Source: Edaphochlamys debaryana
Lineage: Eukaryota > Chlorophyta > Chlorophyceae > Chlamydomonadales
Length of the DNA: 64,000 nucleotides
Assembly: GCA_016858145.1 (NCBI GenBank)
Contig: JAEHOE010000081.1
Coordinates: 62,001-126,000, forward strand
Direction of reading: 5' to 3'
Under the pieces are notes generated by a model. It made no database searches. It was not told the DNA's origin and saw only the letters and a program-made list of their open reading frames with translations. Made by a program: the position numbers and the translations under genes. Position 1 is the first letter of the stretch; every line of letters starts with the position of its first letter. Below are positions 22,738 through 32,208 of the stretch, piece by piece.

Positions 22738-25700
22738 CTAGTGTGAGTGGCACTCGCCCTCGTGCCCCTCCCTCCAGTGCGCCGCCCCGCAGTCCGGTCC
22801 GCAGTACCGCACGCACTTGCACCGCCCACACTTCTGCAGCCGCAGCTTGGCCTCGCTCCGGCCCCCGTACGACAGGCAGCCCGGGTACGCGCACACGCGC
22901 AGGCCGGGTAGCGCCGCTTCGGCCAGCGGCACGGCGATGGGCGGCGGCAGCGGCGCCGCCAGCAGCTCTGCCTGGCGGGGCCACATGCCCGAGCCGCCCG
23001 CCTCCACGCTCGCCTTGAGGGCGACGTAGTGAGCGAGGAGAACGAAGCCCTGGCCGCTTGCCAGGCCGCCGCACTGGTCTAAGAGCAGCTTCTCTTGTTT
23101 GGTGGCAGCGTCCGTGCGCCCCCACTGCCCAGGGCTCATGCGGCCAGGCACGCTTGTGAAGAGCGTGCTTGCCAGGGCGCAGAACTCACCGCCAGTGCTC
23201 TGCGCGGCGGCGCCATCGGTGCTATCGGTGCCGCCCCCGTCGCTTCCGTTTCCGGAGGTGCAGGCAGCGGCGAGGAGCAGCAGCAGCGCAGAGGCTACGC
23301 CGGGGGCCTCGGCGGCCCGCAGCTGCGGCAGCAGCCTGTACCTCAGCAGCGGCTCCAGGCAGCCCCGCTCCGCTTCGCCCGCCGCGGCCGCCGCCCCCTC
23401 CGCCGCCCCACACACTGCGCCCTCGGGCGGCAGGAGCCACGCCTGCGCGCGGCTGCTGAGGCCTGAGTCCGCCGCCAGCGCAAACACCGCCGCAGCGATG
23501 TCGAACCGCAGCCGTCTGGGCAGGTCACTTGAGACGTCATCCCCCTCGTCGCAGAACGGCCCTCTCCCCATCGGCGCCGCGACGCCCGGGCACAGCAGCT
23601 TGCAGGCCGCCGCCAGCAGGCGGTGCGGCTGCAGCAACAGCAGCCGGGGGGCCCCGAGCGCCGCTGTAGAGAGGGCCGCCTCCCTCAGATGCGAGATCGC
23701 CAGTGCGGCTGCGTGCCTCGTAGAGGTACACCGACGTCTCGCCGCCCACGCGCCGCAGCGCCGCACGCGCCGTCACGTGCGTGGCCAAGGCACAGGCGGC
23801 GCGCTCCACGAACAACGCCTGGTCAGCCTTGTACGGCAGCGCGCCGGTGCCGTACACCGTACAATTCTCGCCGTACACCCTAAAAAGGGCCGCGTCGGCC
23901 AGAAGCAGACACGAGGGCATTGGCTGCAACAGGCATCGAATCACGGTGCTCAGCAGCAGGCGCTCCGCCTCGCGCGCTCTGGCCGCCCTCTGCCTCTCGT
24001 CCTTGCCTCGCCCCTTTGGCTCCGCCTCCGCCTCCAGCTCCTGCAGCCGCCGCGTCACCATGCGCGCCCGCTTGCCGAGCGTCACAGCCACACCGCCGCT
24101 CAGGCCGTAGCGAGCGACCAGCAGCGGGGGGCCCAGGCAGTCCAGGATCAGCAGAACAGAGACGGATGTGGCGACAGTCGCCGCTGCCAGGCGCTGGAGC
24201 TGGGGTCGTCTGGCGCGAGCGCGGCACGGTCGGCGGCGGCAAAGGACAGGCGCAGGGCGTGGTCCAGGGAGGTGTCCAGACCCGTGCGGACAAAGACCTC
24301 TGCCAGCGCCTTGCGGCCGTAGTAGTTCAGCGGCTCGGCGGCTGCTGCGGAAGGGGGCGGGGAGGGCGGGTGGGTGGGAGGATATCGACCGGAACCACGC
24401 ACGGGTTCCCTAGGCTTTCTGCTTCTGTGCGGTCGACCCGGCGGCGTGTTTGCTGTCAGCAGCAACACAGCGCAGTACTGTGCCCAGGGTTGCTGCTGAC
24501 GAGCACGCAGGCAGAGTCGCAGCCCGGCCCCTCTGCTCTCGCACATGGTCCTGTGCCCCCCAACCCTCAGCAGGGCGAGCAGTGCCCGAAGGATGCCGTG
24601 GTGCTGGCCCTGCAGCACCAGCGGCAACAGAAACTTTGTTGTTGGCATATGGGAAGATAGAGCAGGAGGAGCAGGAGGTGGAGCAATGGTGAGATGGGAC
24701 AAACGTGAATCAACTTGATGAACTCGCAGGGGCGGGGGCCGGATGGGCACGGCCTACCTGCTGGGGTAGGGCCTCGCTGCAGCGCCGGCCCTCCAGCTCC
24801 CCCTGCAGCGGCTCCGTGTGGAGCGCCAGGGCCCAGGCGGCGGACTCGGCGCTGCGGGTCGCCTCCAGCAGGGGGCCCAGCGCCTAAGGGTGCGTGGGTG
24901 GGGAGGCACATGGGACCCAACACCCAGGAGTTAGGAGGCCAGGCAGCAATGGCATGCGGGCGGCAGCAGGAGGCGCAAAAAGGATTAGGGGAGCCGCATA
25001 CGCAAAAGCTGCTGGTTTCGCCGACCTCCTACCGTCGGCAGGGTGAGCTCGGACCACGTTTGCGTGGGCTCGTAGGCCCCTCCCAGGCCCTGGCCCCGGT
25101 GCAGGCGGCAGAGGGCCTCCAGGGCGCGCGGCGGAGACCGTGGAGCCGGAGGCGGCGGGGAGCGCAGGAAGGACGTGCAGTGTATAGTAGAGGACGTTGA
25201 GCGTCACCGCGTGTGCGTACTCCAGCGTGTGCGTACTCCAGCCCAGGTCGGGCGGGGAGCACACGCGTCCACGTGTCCGCCGTACTCCACGCGCCCCAGC
25301 CCAGCCTAGGCTCCATTGCCGTTAGCCACCAGCGGCCCGCCAGCCCGCCGGAAGGCTCAGCCCACCCGCTGGACCCCGCCACACCCCCCTCCGCCTCCTG
25401 CGCCGACAGGTCCTCCGCCTCCCGCGCGCCCATCGTCCCGCCCCTCCCCCTCCCTCTGCTCCTGCCCCGCCTCCGCCGGCCCCCCGTCCCGCCCCTCCTC
25501 CTCCCCCTCCACGCCCCCGTGCACGCACAGCCGCTCCAGCAGCGCCTCCTGCAGCGCCACCACGTCCGGGTGGGACAGCTGCGAAGCCAGCTGCGGGGCG
25601 GCGTCGGCGGCTCCGGCCCCACACAGCCACCTGAGCACGGACTCCAGCGCGACCGACAGCTCCACGGTCGCAGCGTGCACGTCGGCGATGTGGGTCAGCG

Positions 25701-26520
25701 CTGTCCCCTCGTCGCCCCTCTCCCCGCCATGTGGGTCATAAAGGTCATGTGGGTCGGGCCCGGGGCAGTGCAGCACGCACCGGGCCACCGCGGGCAGCCA
25801 GTAAGCGGCCGGCTCTCCGCCAGCGACCGGGCCAGCTGTGCGGAGGCCGCCGGAAGGGGCGGCGAGCAGGCACCCTCCGGGATGGCGGCTGCGCAGCCGT
25901 GCACGAGGCTGCACGCCAGGCTGGCGTACTCGGCGAGGCCCCGGGCCATGCCTGGGCAGTGCTAGGCCACCCGCGCAAGCGCCTCGGGCTCCCGCCCGTA
26001 GGCGGCGCCGCCCAGGGCCGCGTCCGCCGCCGCCCGCAAGATGGGCGGCTGCCAGATCGGGCCCGCCAGGAGGGTGCCCCGCTCCGGCGTCGCCGCCAGG
26101 GCGCCCCTGGCCGCCCGAACCAGTGAGGCCAGGTGCTCCAGCAGCGACAAGACCTGCGCTTTGGATGGTGAAGAGCCGCGCAGTGGTCCGGTTGCGGTCC
26201 TGGGAGCTCTGCGGCGCGCTGGCGAGGGATTCCACCAGAGGCAGGATGGCCGACATGCGGGCCGTCAGCCAGGGGACCGTGCCGGCCTCCTCGCAAGCCT
26301 GACTCCACAGCTTCATGGCCGCGGTCGCCTCGGATGAAGTGCGAAACGAAGGCCTTCAGTTGAGAGGCTAACTCCTGTAGAGCAACGCGGGCTGCTTCCC
26401 AGGCTTCTGTCCTGTGGGGCCGAGGGGCGGGCGGCGGCGTGGCCGAAGGGGTGGTGGGTGGGGCCGAGGCGGCCGGGGGAAAGCTGCCTGCCGCCGCCGC
26501 CGCCAGCATCGTCGACCCAT
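22738..26520 (-). pseudogene. MYND2: disrupted copy of the MYND zinc-finger gene
   Basis: Same exon layout as MYND1, with an intact MYND finger at its 3' end (LQKCGRCKCVRYCGPDCGAA). Several lesions are absent from MYND1: a net +1 frameshift at about 23701-23716 (VYLYEA then RSRTGDLA), a 1-bp loss in a G-run at about 24202-24205, a deletion of about 32 bp at about 25130 in exon B, and a TAG stop at 25962-25964 where MYND1 has a Trp codon in VAWHC. It also shares the 16-bp tandem duplication. No full-length product is possible. The last 350 codons remain open (ATG/GTG-less), so a short MYND-finger product cannot be excluded. Confidence 0.9.
25209..25240. repeat. 16-bp tandem duplication inside MYND2
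   Basis: gcgtgtgcgtactcca twice in tandem, as at 12062-12093. Confidence 0.9.
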
Positions 26521-26623
26521 CCTGAAGGGCATGGTCATGAGGCCTATGCAACCCGTGCCGCCAGGGAGGTAGGTCGCGACGCACCGGCCGGTTACATCGC
26601 ATCCTCGCGGCGCCGAAAGCCAC

Positions 26624-27178
26624 CAACTTGCAGTCCGAGACGCAAAACTGCGGGGGCGCGGGACAAGCAGGGGCGGCCAGAAGTCGCACTGAGTTGGGTG
26701 CTGAGGATGGGAAGCTCGCTGAGTGCGGGGGCAGGGCGCGCGAGGCAGGGGCGGGGAAGGGTGCGGGAGGGACCGCCGTCACGTACCGAGCTGCCGGACT
26801 TGCACAGGTTCGGGAACGTGTAGGCCATGTGTCCGCGACGAGCTGTCCGCCAACGCCCGCAAGGGCTACAAGACCCAAGTGGCGAACGGCAACGGCCTGC
26901 TCGCCTACACGGCCGGCCTCTTTCCTGACGGCGGCGGCTCAGCCCAAAAAGTTGGGAAAGATGGACGGGACGCCTGGCTGGGCACGAGGGCGGCGCGGGG
27001 GCGGGGATGGAGCGCCAATGCAGCAAGGGTGAACTCGGGTTTTAAGACGTGGGGACAAGACGATTCGGACCACGCCCATACCTCATCGAGCTGACTTGGC
27101 AACATTGTACACAGTACTTAATTCACTGCCTAGCACCGAACCAAACGTGCGTCTTGCGTGGACAAGTTTGCCACAAGA
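26624..27178. other. intergenic right of the segmental duplication
   Basis: The homology to 13397 stops near 26623. Nothing recognisable follows until the small gene at 27179. Confidence 0.5.
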
Positions 27179-27877
27179 ATGCCGCGTTTAGAGACCGTTG
27201 ACGAGAGCAGCGCTTGCAGCTTTGCCGGCACAGTGGTGTACTCACAGCGACAAGCGCCCCCTAGAGGCAAGACATTGTTGTCTGCATCCCGCGGTCGCAG
27301 CTCACACGCTTCACGCGTGAGGGTGAAGTTGCATAAGGCTGCAGTCGCCCGCTCGGAGCAAAGGGTGGCGGAAGTCACAGCGTACCTTCGGCAGCTCGGC
27401 GTGCTACCTATCAAAAGGCCGCCCGGCCCGCGGCCAGCCGACAAGCCGCAGGCGCCGCGAGTCGCGAGACCGACCTCGGAGGCGGGCTCTTCGACGTCGG
27501 CCGCGCCGGACGCTGGCCGCAGCCCCGAGGAGCAGTGGGCTGACGCCTGGGCGAACTTCCGCTCGGCTGTGGATGGGTACCTGCAGGAACTGACGGAGCA
27601 GCTGGCCGCCGCCTGGGAGCGGGGCCGGGCTCAGAAACGGCAGGCAGCGGCGGCAGCGGCAGCGGCTGCCGCGGCGGCGGCGGCGCCCGTGCCGGAGGCG
27701 GCAACCGGGACGACTGGGGCGGCGGCGGAAGCAGCAGCGTGGGCGGAGGCGTGGGCAGCGCCGGCGGAGGCAGCGGTGCCGGCCGCAGTGGCGGCGGAGT
27801 CGGCGACGGAGGCGGTGACGGAGGCGGAGGCGCGCCACGAACAGCCGCCGGCGCCCGCAATCGCCCCCAAGTGCTGA
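27179..27877 (+). CDS. small gene of unknown function, copy 1 of a mosaic pair
   Basis: Open from ATG 27179 (MPRLETVDES) to TGA 27875-27877, about 232 aa; an in-frame GTG lies 21 bp upstream. A middle block, SEAGSSTSAAPDAGRSPEEQ then WADAWANF, is almost identical to the partner at 28985. The rest differs: an N-terminal basic region (SRGRSSHASRVRVKLHK) and a long Ala/Glu-rich, probably helical C-terminus with a run of about 14 Ala. No known domain, signal peptide or membrane segment. The GC-rich, repetitive 3' part may have expanded by slippage. Coding status rests on the shared, frame-preserved block. Confidence 0.5.
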   Translation: MPRLETVDESSACSFAGTVVYSQRQAPPRGKTLLSASRGRSSHASRVRVKLHKAAVARSEQRVAEVTAYLRQLGVLPIKRPPGPRPADKPQAPRVARPTSEAGSSTSAAPDAGRSPEEQWADAWANFRSAVDGYLQELTEQLAAAWERGRAQKRQAAAAAAAAAAAAAAPVPEAATGTTGAAAEAAAWAEAWAAPAEAAVPAAVAAESATEAVTEAEARHEQPPAPAIAPKC

Positions 27878-27893
27878 TGCTGGCCCCGGCGCT

Positions 27894-28590
27894 GACCGGC
27901 CCACGCCCCCAGATGGCTCCAGGCCAGGTGAGGACTACAGCCGTGGGGGGGAGGGGCGGGCAATGGCACGGTTATTGGGGTGGGAGGAGGTGGAGGGGGC
28001 GGATGCGGGACCCAGGGGGCGTGGGGGAGTCGGGAGCGGAGGGTGGGAGGGGCAGACTGAGGGGACCGCACTGGCAGGCCAGGTCTCCTGCCTGCCTGGC
28101 GGCACTTGGTCGACCCTTCCTCACGTGACCCAGCGCTGTGCTGCCCCGCCTCCCCTCCCCCCTCGGTCCCCCAGACGAACACGGTGGCGGCGAGGTCGAG
28201 CCTCCGCTGGCGCCCTGCCGGCGGGCACCACTCCTGCCCGCCCGCGCCCCGCTGCCCGTGGCTTTACGGCGACCGAGGGCCTACGTATGGTGGGAGGGGC
28301 ATGTATGGCAGCCCCCGCGAGGTCAGGGCGTCGCGGTATCAGGGGGTGGCGAGGGGCAAATGCTGGGATGGCTGCGGGCAGGAGGTGGCTGCGCTAGCGG
28401 GGGCAGGTAGGGGGGTGGGCGGGGAGCTGCTAGGCGGGGCGGCTGTGTGCGGCCGCAGCCGTGGGCAGTCCCAGGCAAGCTGCCCTCATGCTTTGTTGTT
28501 GAGGGTACGGGGTAAGGAACGTGAGCAGCGTGTGTGCACAGCGTGCATTGCGCATGCGGGGTGGGCCGTGCCCCCTTTTGGTGCCCCCTA
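27894..28590. repeat. 3' block of the mosaic pair, copy 1 (partner 29411-30105)
   Basis: About 690 bp beginning cgcccccagatggctccagg that is nearly identical to 29420-30105. Possible splice signals are visible (ccccag/atggctccaggccag/gtgagg, then ccccag/acgaacacgg), but no reading frame joins convincingly to the upstream genes, so it may be 3' UTR or unrecognised exons. The copies diverge at about 28505. Confidence 0.85.
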
Positions 28591-28926
28591 GCGCCCGTTG
28601 ACCATAGCTGTTGACCGTCGCCTCAGCCGGGCCTTCGGTGCTGCTGTGTTCGTGCCATGGTTCGCGGATGCAGACTCTAGCTGCGTATGCGGTGCTGTCG
28701 CGGCGGTTCAGCCTGAGTCTTTTCGTGTGTATACTATGTGAATTGGAGGTGCAAAGACCTGGGCTGCAGGACCGGGCCGCGGGTGACAGCGCGTACGGCA
28801 GGAGGGCGCGTGAGGGGTTGGGCGGGATGAGGCGATGCATGCAGGCGCGCACCCGCCGCGACCCCCCGAGCACACACATCGCGGCTCGGTACCTGTCGTG
28901 AGCGCAACATTTGCGCCTTGTCCACT

Positions 28927-28960
28927 TCAGTTCAGTTCAGTTCAGTTCAGTTCAGTTCAG
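28927..28960. repeat. (TTCAG)n microsatellite
   Basis: Seven near-perfect TTCAG units just upstream of the ATG at 28985; likely in the 5' UTR or promoter of that gene. Confidence 0.9.
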
Positions 28961-28984
28961 CTCGCCCTAGAAACAAGCAAACAC

Positions 28985-29410
28985 ATGTCGTCATCCAGCG
29001 GTCGCAGCTCAGGCGCCTCTAGCGCTTCGGGCGCCTCGGCCATTAGCGTTGATCACCTCGAGACGGGGCGAGCCTTCAAGGACGAAGCCGACCGCTTGGA
29101 GGGAGCGGCCAGAGTTCACACGGCCAACCTGGCGGCGCTCGGCCAGGAACCCGGCGCCCCGCCGCCCGGCCCTCGGCCACCCCATGAGCCGCAGGCGCCG
29201 GCTGCAGCGGGTCCGGCCTCGGAGGCGGGCTCCTCGACGTCGGCCGCGCCGGACGCTGGCCGCAGCCCCGAGGAGCAGTGGGCTGACGCCTGGGTGAACT
29301 ATTGCTCGCTCATGAAGACTTACGTGAACGAGCTGTGGGAGCAGTGGCAGGGCTTGGCAGAGGGACAGCAGGAGGCGGCGGCAGCGGAGGCGGGGGCGCC
29401 TGAGGCCTGA
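28985..29410 (+). CDS. small gene of unknown function, copy 2 of a mosaic pair
   Basis: Open from ATG 28985 (MSSSSGRSSGASSASG) to TGA 29408-29410, 141 aa. Ser-rich N-terminus, then SEAGSSTSAAPDAGRSPEEQ and WADAWVNY shared with copy 1, then a short acidic/Gln-rich end (ELWEQWQGLAEGQQEAAA). It lacks the long Ala tract of copy 1. Function unknown; the block around RSPEEQWADAW is the only strongly kept part. The A-rich leader aacaagcaaacac before the ATG fits a translated start. Confidence 0.55.
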   Translation: MSSSSGRSSGASSASGASAISVDHLETGRAFKDEADRLEGAARVHTANLAALGQEPGAPPPGPRPPHEPQAPAAAGPASEAGSSTSAAPDAGRSPEEQWADAWVNYCSLMKTYVNELWEQWQGLAEGQQEAAAAEAGAPEA

Positions 29411-30105
29411 CGGCCCCCCGCCCCCAGATGGCTCCAGGCCAGGTGAGGACTACAGCCGTGGGGGGGAGGGGCGGGCAATGGCACTGTTATTGGGGCGGGA
29501 GGAGGTGGAGGGGGCGGATGCGGGACCCAGGGGGCGTGGGGGAGTCGGGAGCGGAGGGTGGGAGGGGCAGACTGAGGGGACCGCACTGGCAGGCCAGGTC
29601 TCCTGCCTGCCTGGCGGCACTTGGTCGACCCTTCCTCACGTGACCCAGCGCTGTGCTGCCCCGCCTCCCCTCCCCCCTCGGTCCCCCAGACGAACACGGT
29701 GGCGGCGAGGTCGAGCCTCCGCTGGCGCCCTGCCGGCGGGCACCACCCCTGCCCGCCCGCGCCCCGCTGCCCGTGGCTTTACGGCGACCGAGGGCCTACG
29801 TATGGTGGGAGGGGCATGTATGGCAGCCTCCGCGAGGTCAGGGCGTCGCGGTATCAGGGGGTGGCGAGGGGCAAATGCTGGGATGGCTGCGGGCAGGAGG
29901 TGGCTGCGCTAGCGGGGGCAGGTAGGGGGGTGGGCGGGGAGCTGCTAGGCGGGGCGGCTGTGTGCGGCCGCAGCCGTGGGCAGTCCCAGGCAAGCTGCCC
30001 TCATGCTTTGTTGTTGAGGGGAAGGTTTAGGGCAAGTCGAGCAGCGTGTGTTCATTGCGGCGTGCATTGCGCATGCGGGGTGGGCCGTGCCCCCTAGTGC
30101 CCGTT
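29411..30105. repeat. 3' block of the mosaic pair, copy 2 (partner 27894-28590)
   Basis: Nearly identical to copy 1 until about 30020, then more diverged to about 30105 (gcgtgcattgcgcatgcggg is kept). Confidence 0.85.
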
Positions 30106-31486
30106 GACCACAGCGTTGACCGCTCCCCCTGTCCGCCAGCCGGGCCTCCGTTCTTGCTTGTGTGCCCAGGGTGTGCCTAGGCTCTGCTGCTGCAGTACAG
30201 TACGGTAGAATCCTGTACCACATGTGCTTGATGGCCAGCGGGGCCTCCGCTCTGGTTGCTTCCATGCTTGTGCTTACCGCATGTGGTGCGGTCGAGGCGG
30301 TTCAGTCGGGGTCCGCTGTGTACCATTGTGTGGGTGATTGATTGGGATGTGGCATGTGCTGAACGTTGTTGTTGTGCGTTGGCAAAGACCTGGGCTGCAG
30401 CACCCGGCCGAGGGTGACGTACGGCATAGCGTGTGGACTCTGGACGTCTGGAGCGAGGCAGAGCCGGGCGCATGGACGGGTGGACGGGTGCCAGGTGTGT
30501 GTGGACGGGTGTGTGTAAGCCACGCGGACGTACGTACGTACGGCAGTGTGCATGTCAGGGCCCGTGGGCCTGTCCGGGCCTGGCCCATCCGGTTGCCGCC
30601 GCACGGGTCGACAGGACCCGCAGCCATCGATTCATGTCGGTGTGTGCCGCCTTACTTTGCTCCCTGCTGCCTCCCCTCTGCGGCCGTGCTCAGCTGCATT
30701 CCACGACCCGCTCTTCACGCGCACACCGCTCCACTGCCCGTCTGACTGATAGCCTGACGCGTAAGTGCTGCACGGGCGCTACCCCGGCTCGAGCCAACCC
30801 CTCGAGCCATCGGCCGTCATCAGCCAGGAGCAAGCACCCTTTGATGCCAAGCCGCGGGAAAGGGGTACGCAGGTGTGAGCCATGGCCGCGCCACCCTCCC
30901 GCCTTTTGTGGTGTCGGCGTCATCCATCATTGCATCAGCCAAGAGCAAGTTGTCAAGTACTCGTGGAGGTAGCAGCTTTAGCAGCGTTACAGTTCTGCGC
31001 CCAAGCTCTGTCGTTGTTCAGCCAGCCAGCCTCGCATGCCGGCCCCGGCCCCAGCCGCGGTACACAGCACCGTAACAACTTGCTTTGCCCGCCGCGCCGG
31101 AAACACAAGCCGGGCCTCGCACCCCGAACCCTCCCCACCCTTCTCACCCACCCCTGCCTGCTCGTGCCCCAACCCGCTGTCATGTTGCCAAGCCTGTTCC
31201 CCACACGCAGGGGGAACCCCGCCCGCTCCAAACGCCTCAACACGCGGCGGCGGCGACACACATCCGCTAGGGACTGCGGGGCTTGCCGCGCCCTCGCCCC
31301 TCCTCTCCGCCTCATCCCTTCCTCGGGACCCCGCCCGCTCCCCGCACTGCCTTCCGGTCGGGTGGCGGCCTCCGTAACCCCTAGCCTCGCTCGCGGCGCC
31401 GCCCTCGGCTCCTAGCTCAGGCCCAGCTCAGGCCCCGCCCCAGGCCCACGGTGGGCCCAGCTCCGGGCCCCGCTCGGGCCCGGGCC
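30106..31486. other. intergenic
   Basis: No gene seen. A short (GTAC)n run is at about 30525-30541. The right part is probably the 3' UTR of the minus-strand membrane-protein fragment. Confidence 0.5.
30987..30991 (-). terminator. possible TGTAA poly(A) signal for the fragment at 31487
   Basis: ttaca on the plus strand reads TGTAA on the minus strand, about 500 bp after the stop codon at 31487. TGTAA is the usual green-algal poly(A) motif. Confidence 0.4.
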
Positions 31487-32165
31487 TCAGTGGCCCTTCT
31501 TGACCACCTTGGCCAGAGGCCCCGCCAGCTTGACGCTGTTGAACTCGCCCACGTACAGGGTGGACAGGATGGAGAACACATCCGACTGGGGGGGGAGGGG
31601 GGGAGGGGGTAGGGAGGGGGGTGCGGGCATCAGTGTGTGTTTCGTGTGTCTACTCGCCCACGAGGAGCCCGCCCGTGCGTCGCGGCGCGGAACGGACAAG
31701 GGCGCCCTCCGCGGAGAGCTGCCTCGGCCAACTGGACCCTTATGTTCCGGCCCCATCCCGCCCCGGTCCTAGCCCTGCAACCCCTCTCTCCGGGCCCCCC
31801 TCCCATTTCCCCCCTCCCCACCTGCAGCAGCGCCACCAGGTACTCGCACCGCACAGCCCACAATGTGTCCCCGAAACACACACACGCCCCCGCAACCCCC
31901 TCCCATCCCCCGGCTCCCCACCTGCAGCACCGCCACCAGGTACTCCAGCCCGACCAGCGCCGACAGCAGGCAGCCCACGGCGAAGGTGGCGGGACCATGC
32001 CGAAGAAGGAGAGCGAGAAGGGCAGCGCCAGGGCCATGCCTGGGGGGAGGGAGGGAGGGGGGTGCGGGGGCGTGTGTGTGTTTCAGGGGCACGTCGCTCG
32101 TGGCGGCGGGACCATGGCGAAGAAGGAGAGCGAGAAGGGCAGCGCCAGGGCCATGCCTGGGGGGA
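31487..32165 (-). pseudogene. 3' fragment of a membrane-protein gene with duplicated, decayed exons
   Basis: Last exon SDVFSILSTLYVGEFNSVKL ... KKGH then TGA (ends 31487), with a good acceptor at about 31589. Upstream is a hydrophobic exon at about 32046-31922, GMALALPFSLSFFGMV followed in a shifted frame (a missing C in a C-run) by FAVGCLLSALVGLEYLVAVL. A second copy of its start lies at 32162-32102 and a second copy of its end (CEYLVALLQ) near 31855-31822, so parts of one exon exist twice, spaced about 116 bp. Family not recognised. It abuts the broken end of ANK4 near 32222. It is probably a rearranged remnant, unless the full gene lies elsewhere. Confidence 0.5.
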
Positions 32166-32208
32166 GGGAGGGGGGTTACAGGAAGAAGGCGGAGAGAGCT
32201 GTTCGTGG

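Larger units (their letters stand above)
21840..26623. repeat. segmental duplication, copy 2 (partner 8706-13397)
   Basis: Offset +13134 at the left end, rising to +13139 at the MYND stop codon through small indels (such as an extra agca near 22002). The left junction is inside the ANK3 exon 2 sequence. It contains the MYND2 pseudogene. Confidence 0.93.

Noticed and set aside
9599..26520. Assembly artefact as the cause of the MYND duplication
   Set aside because: The copies differ by many private substitutions and indels and have different flanks (ANK1 side versus ANK3 and 26.6-kb side), so both are real loci on the evidence here.
30525..30541. (GTAC)n palindromic run as an origin or regulatory site
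   Set aside because: Short simple repeat with no context; nothing supports a function.
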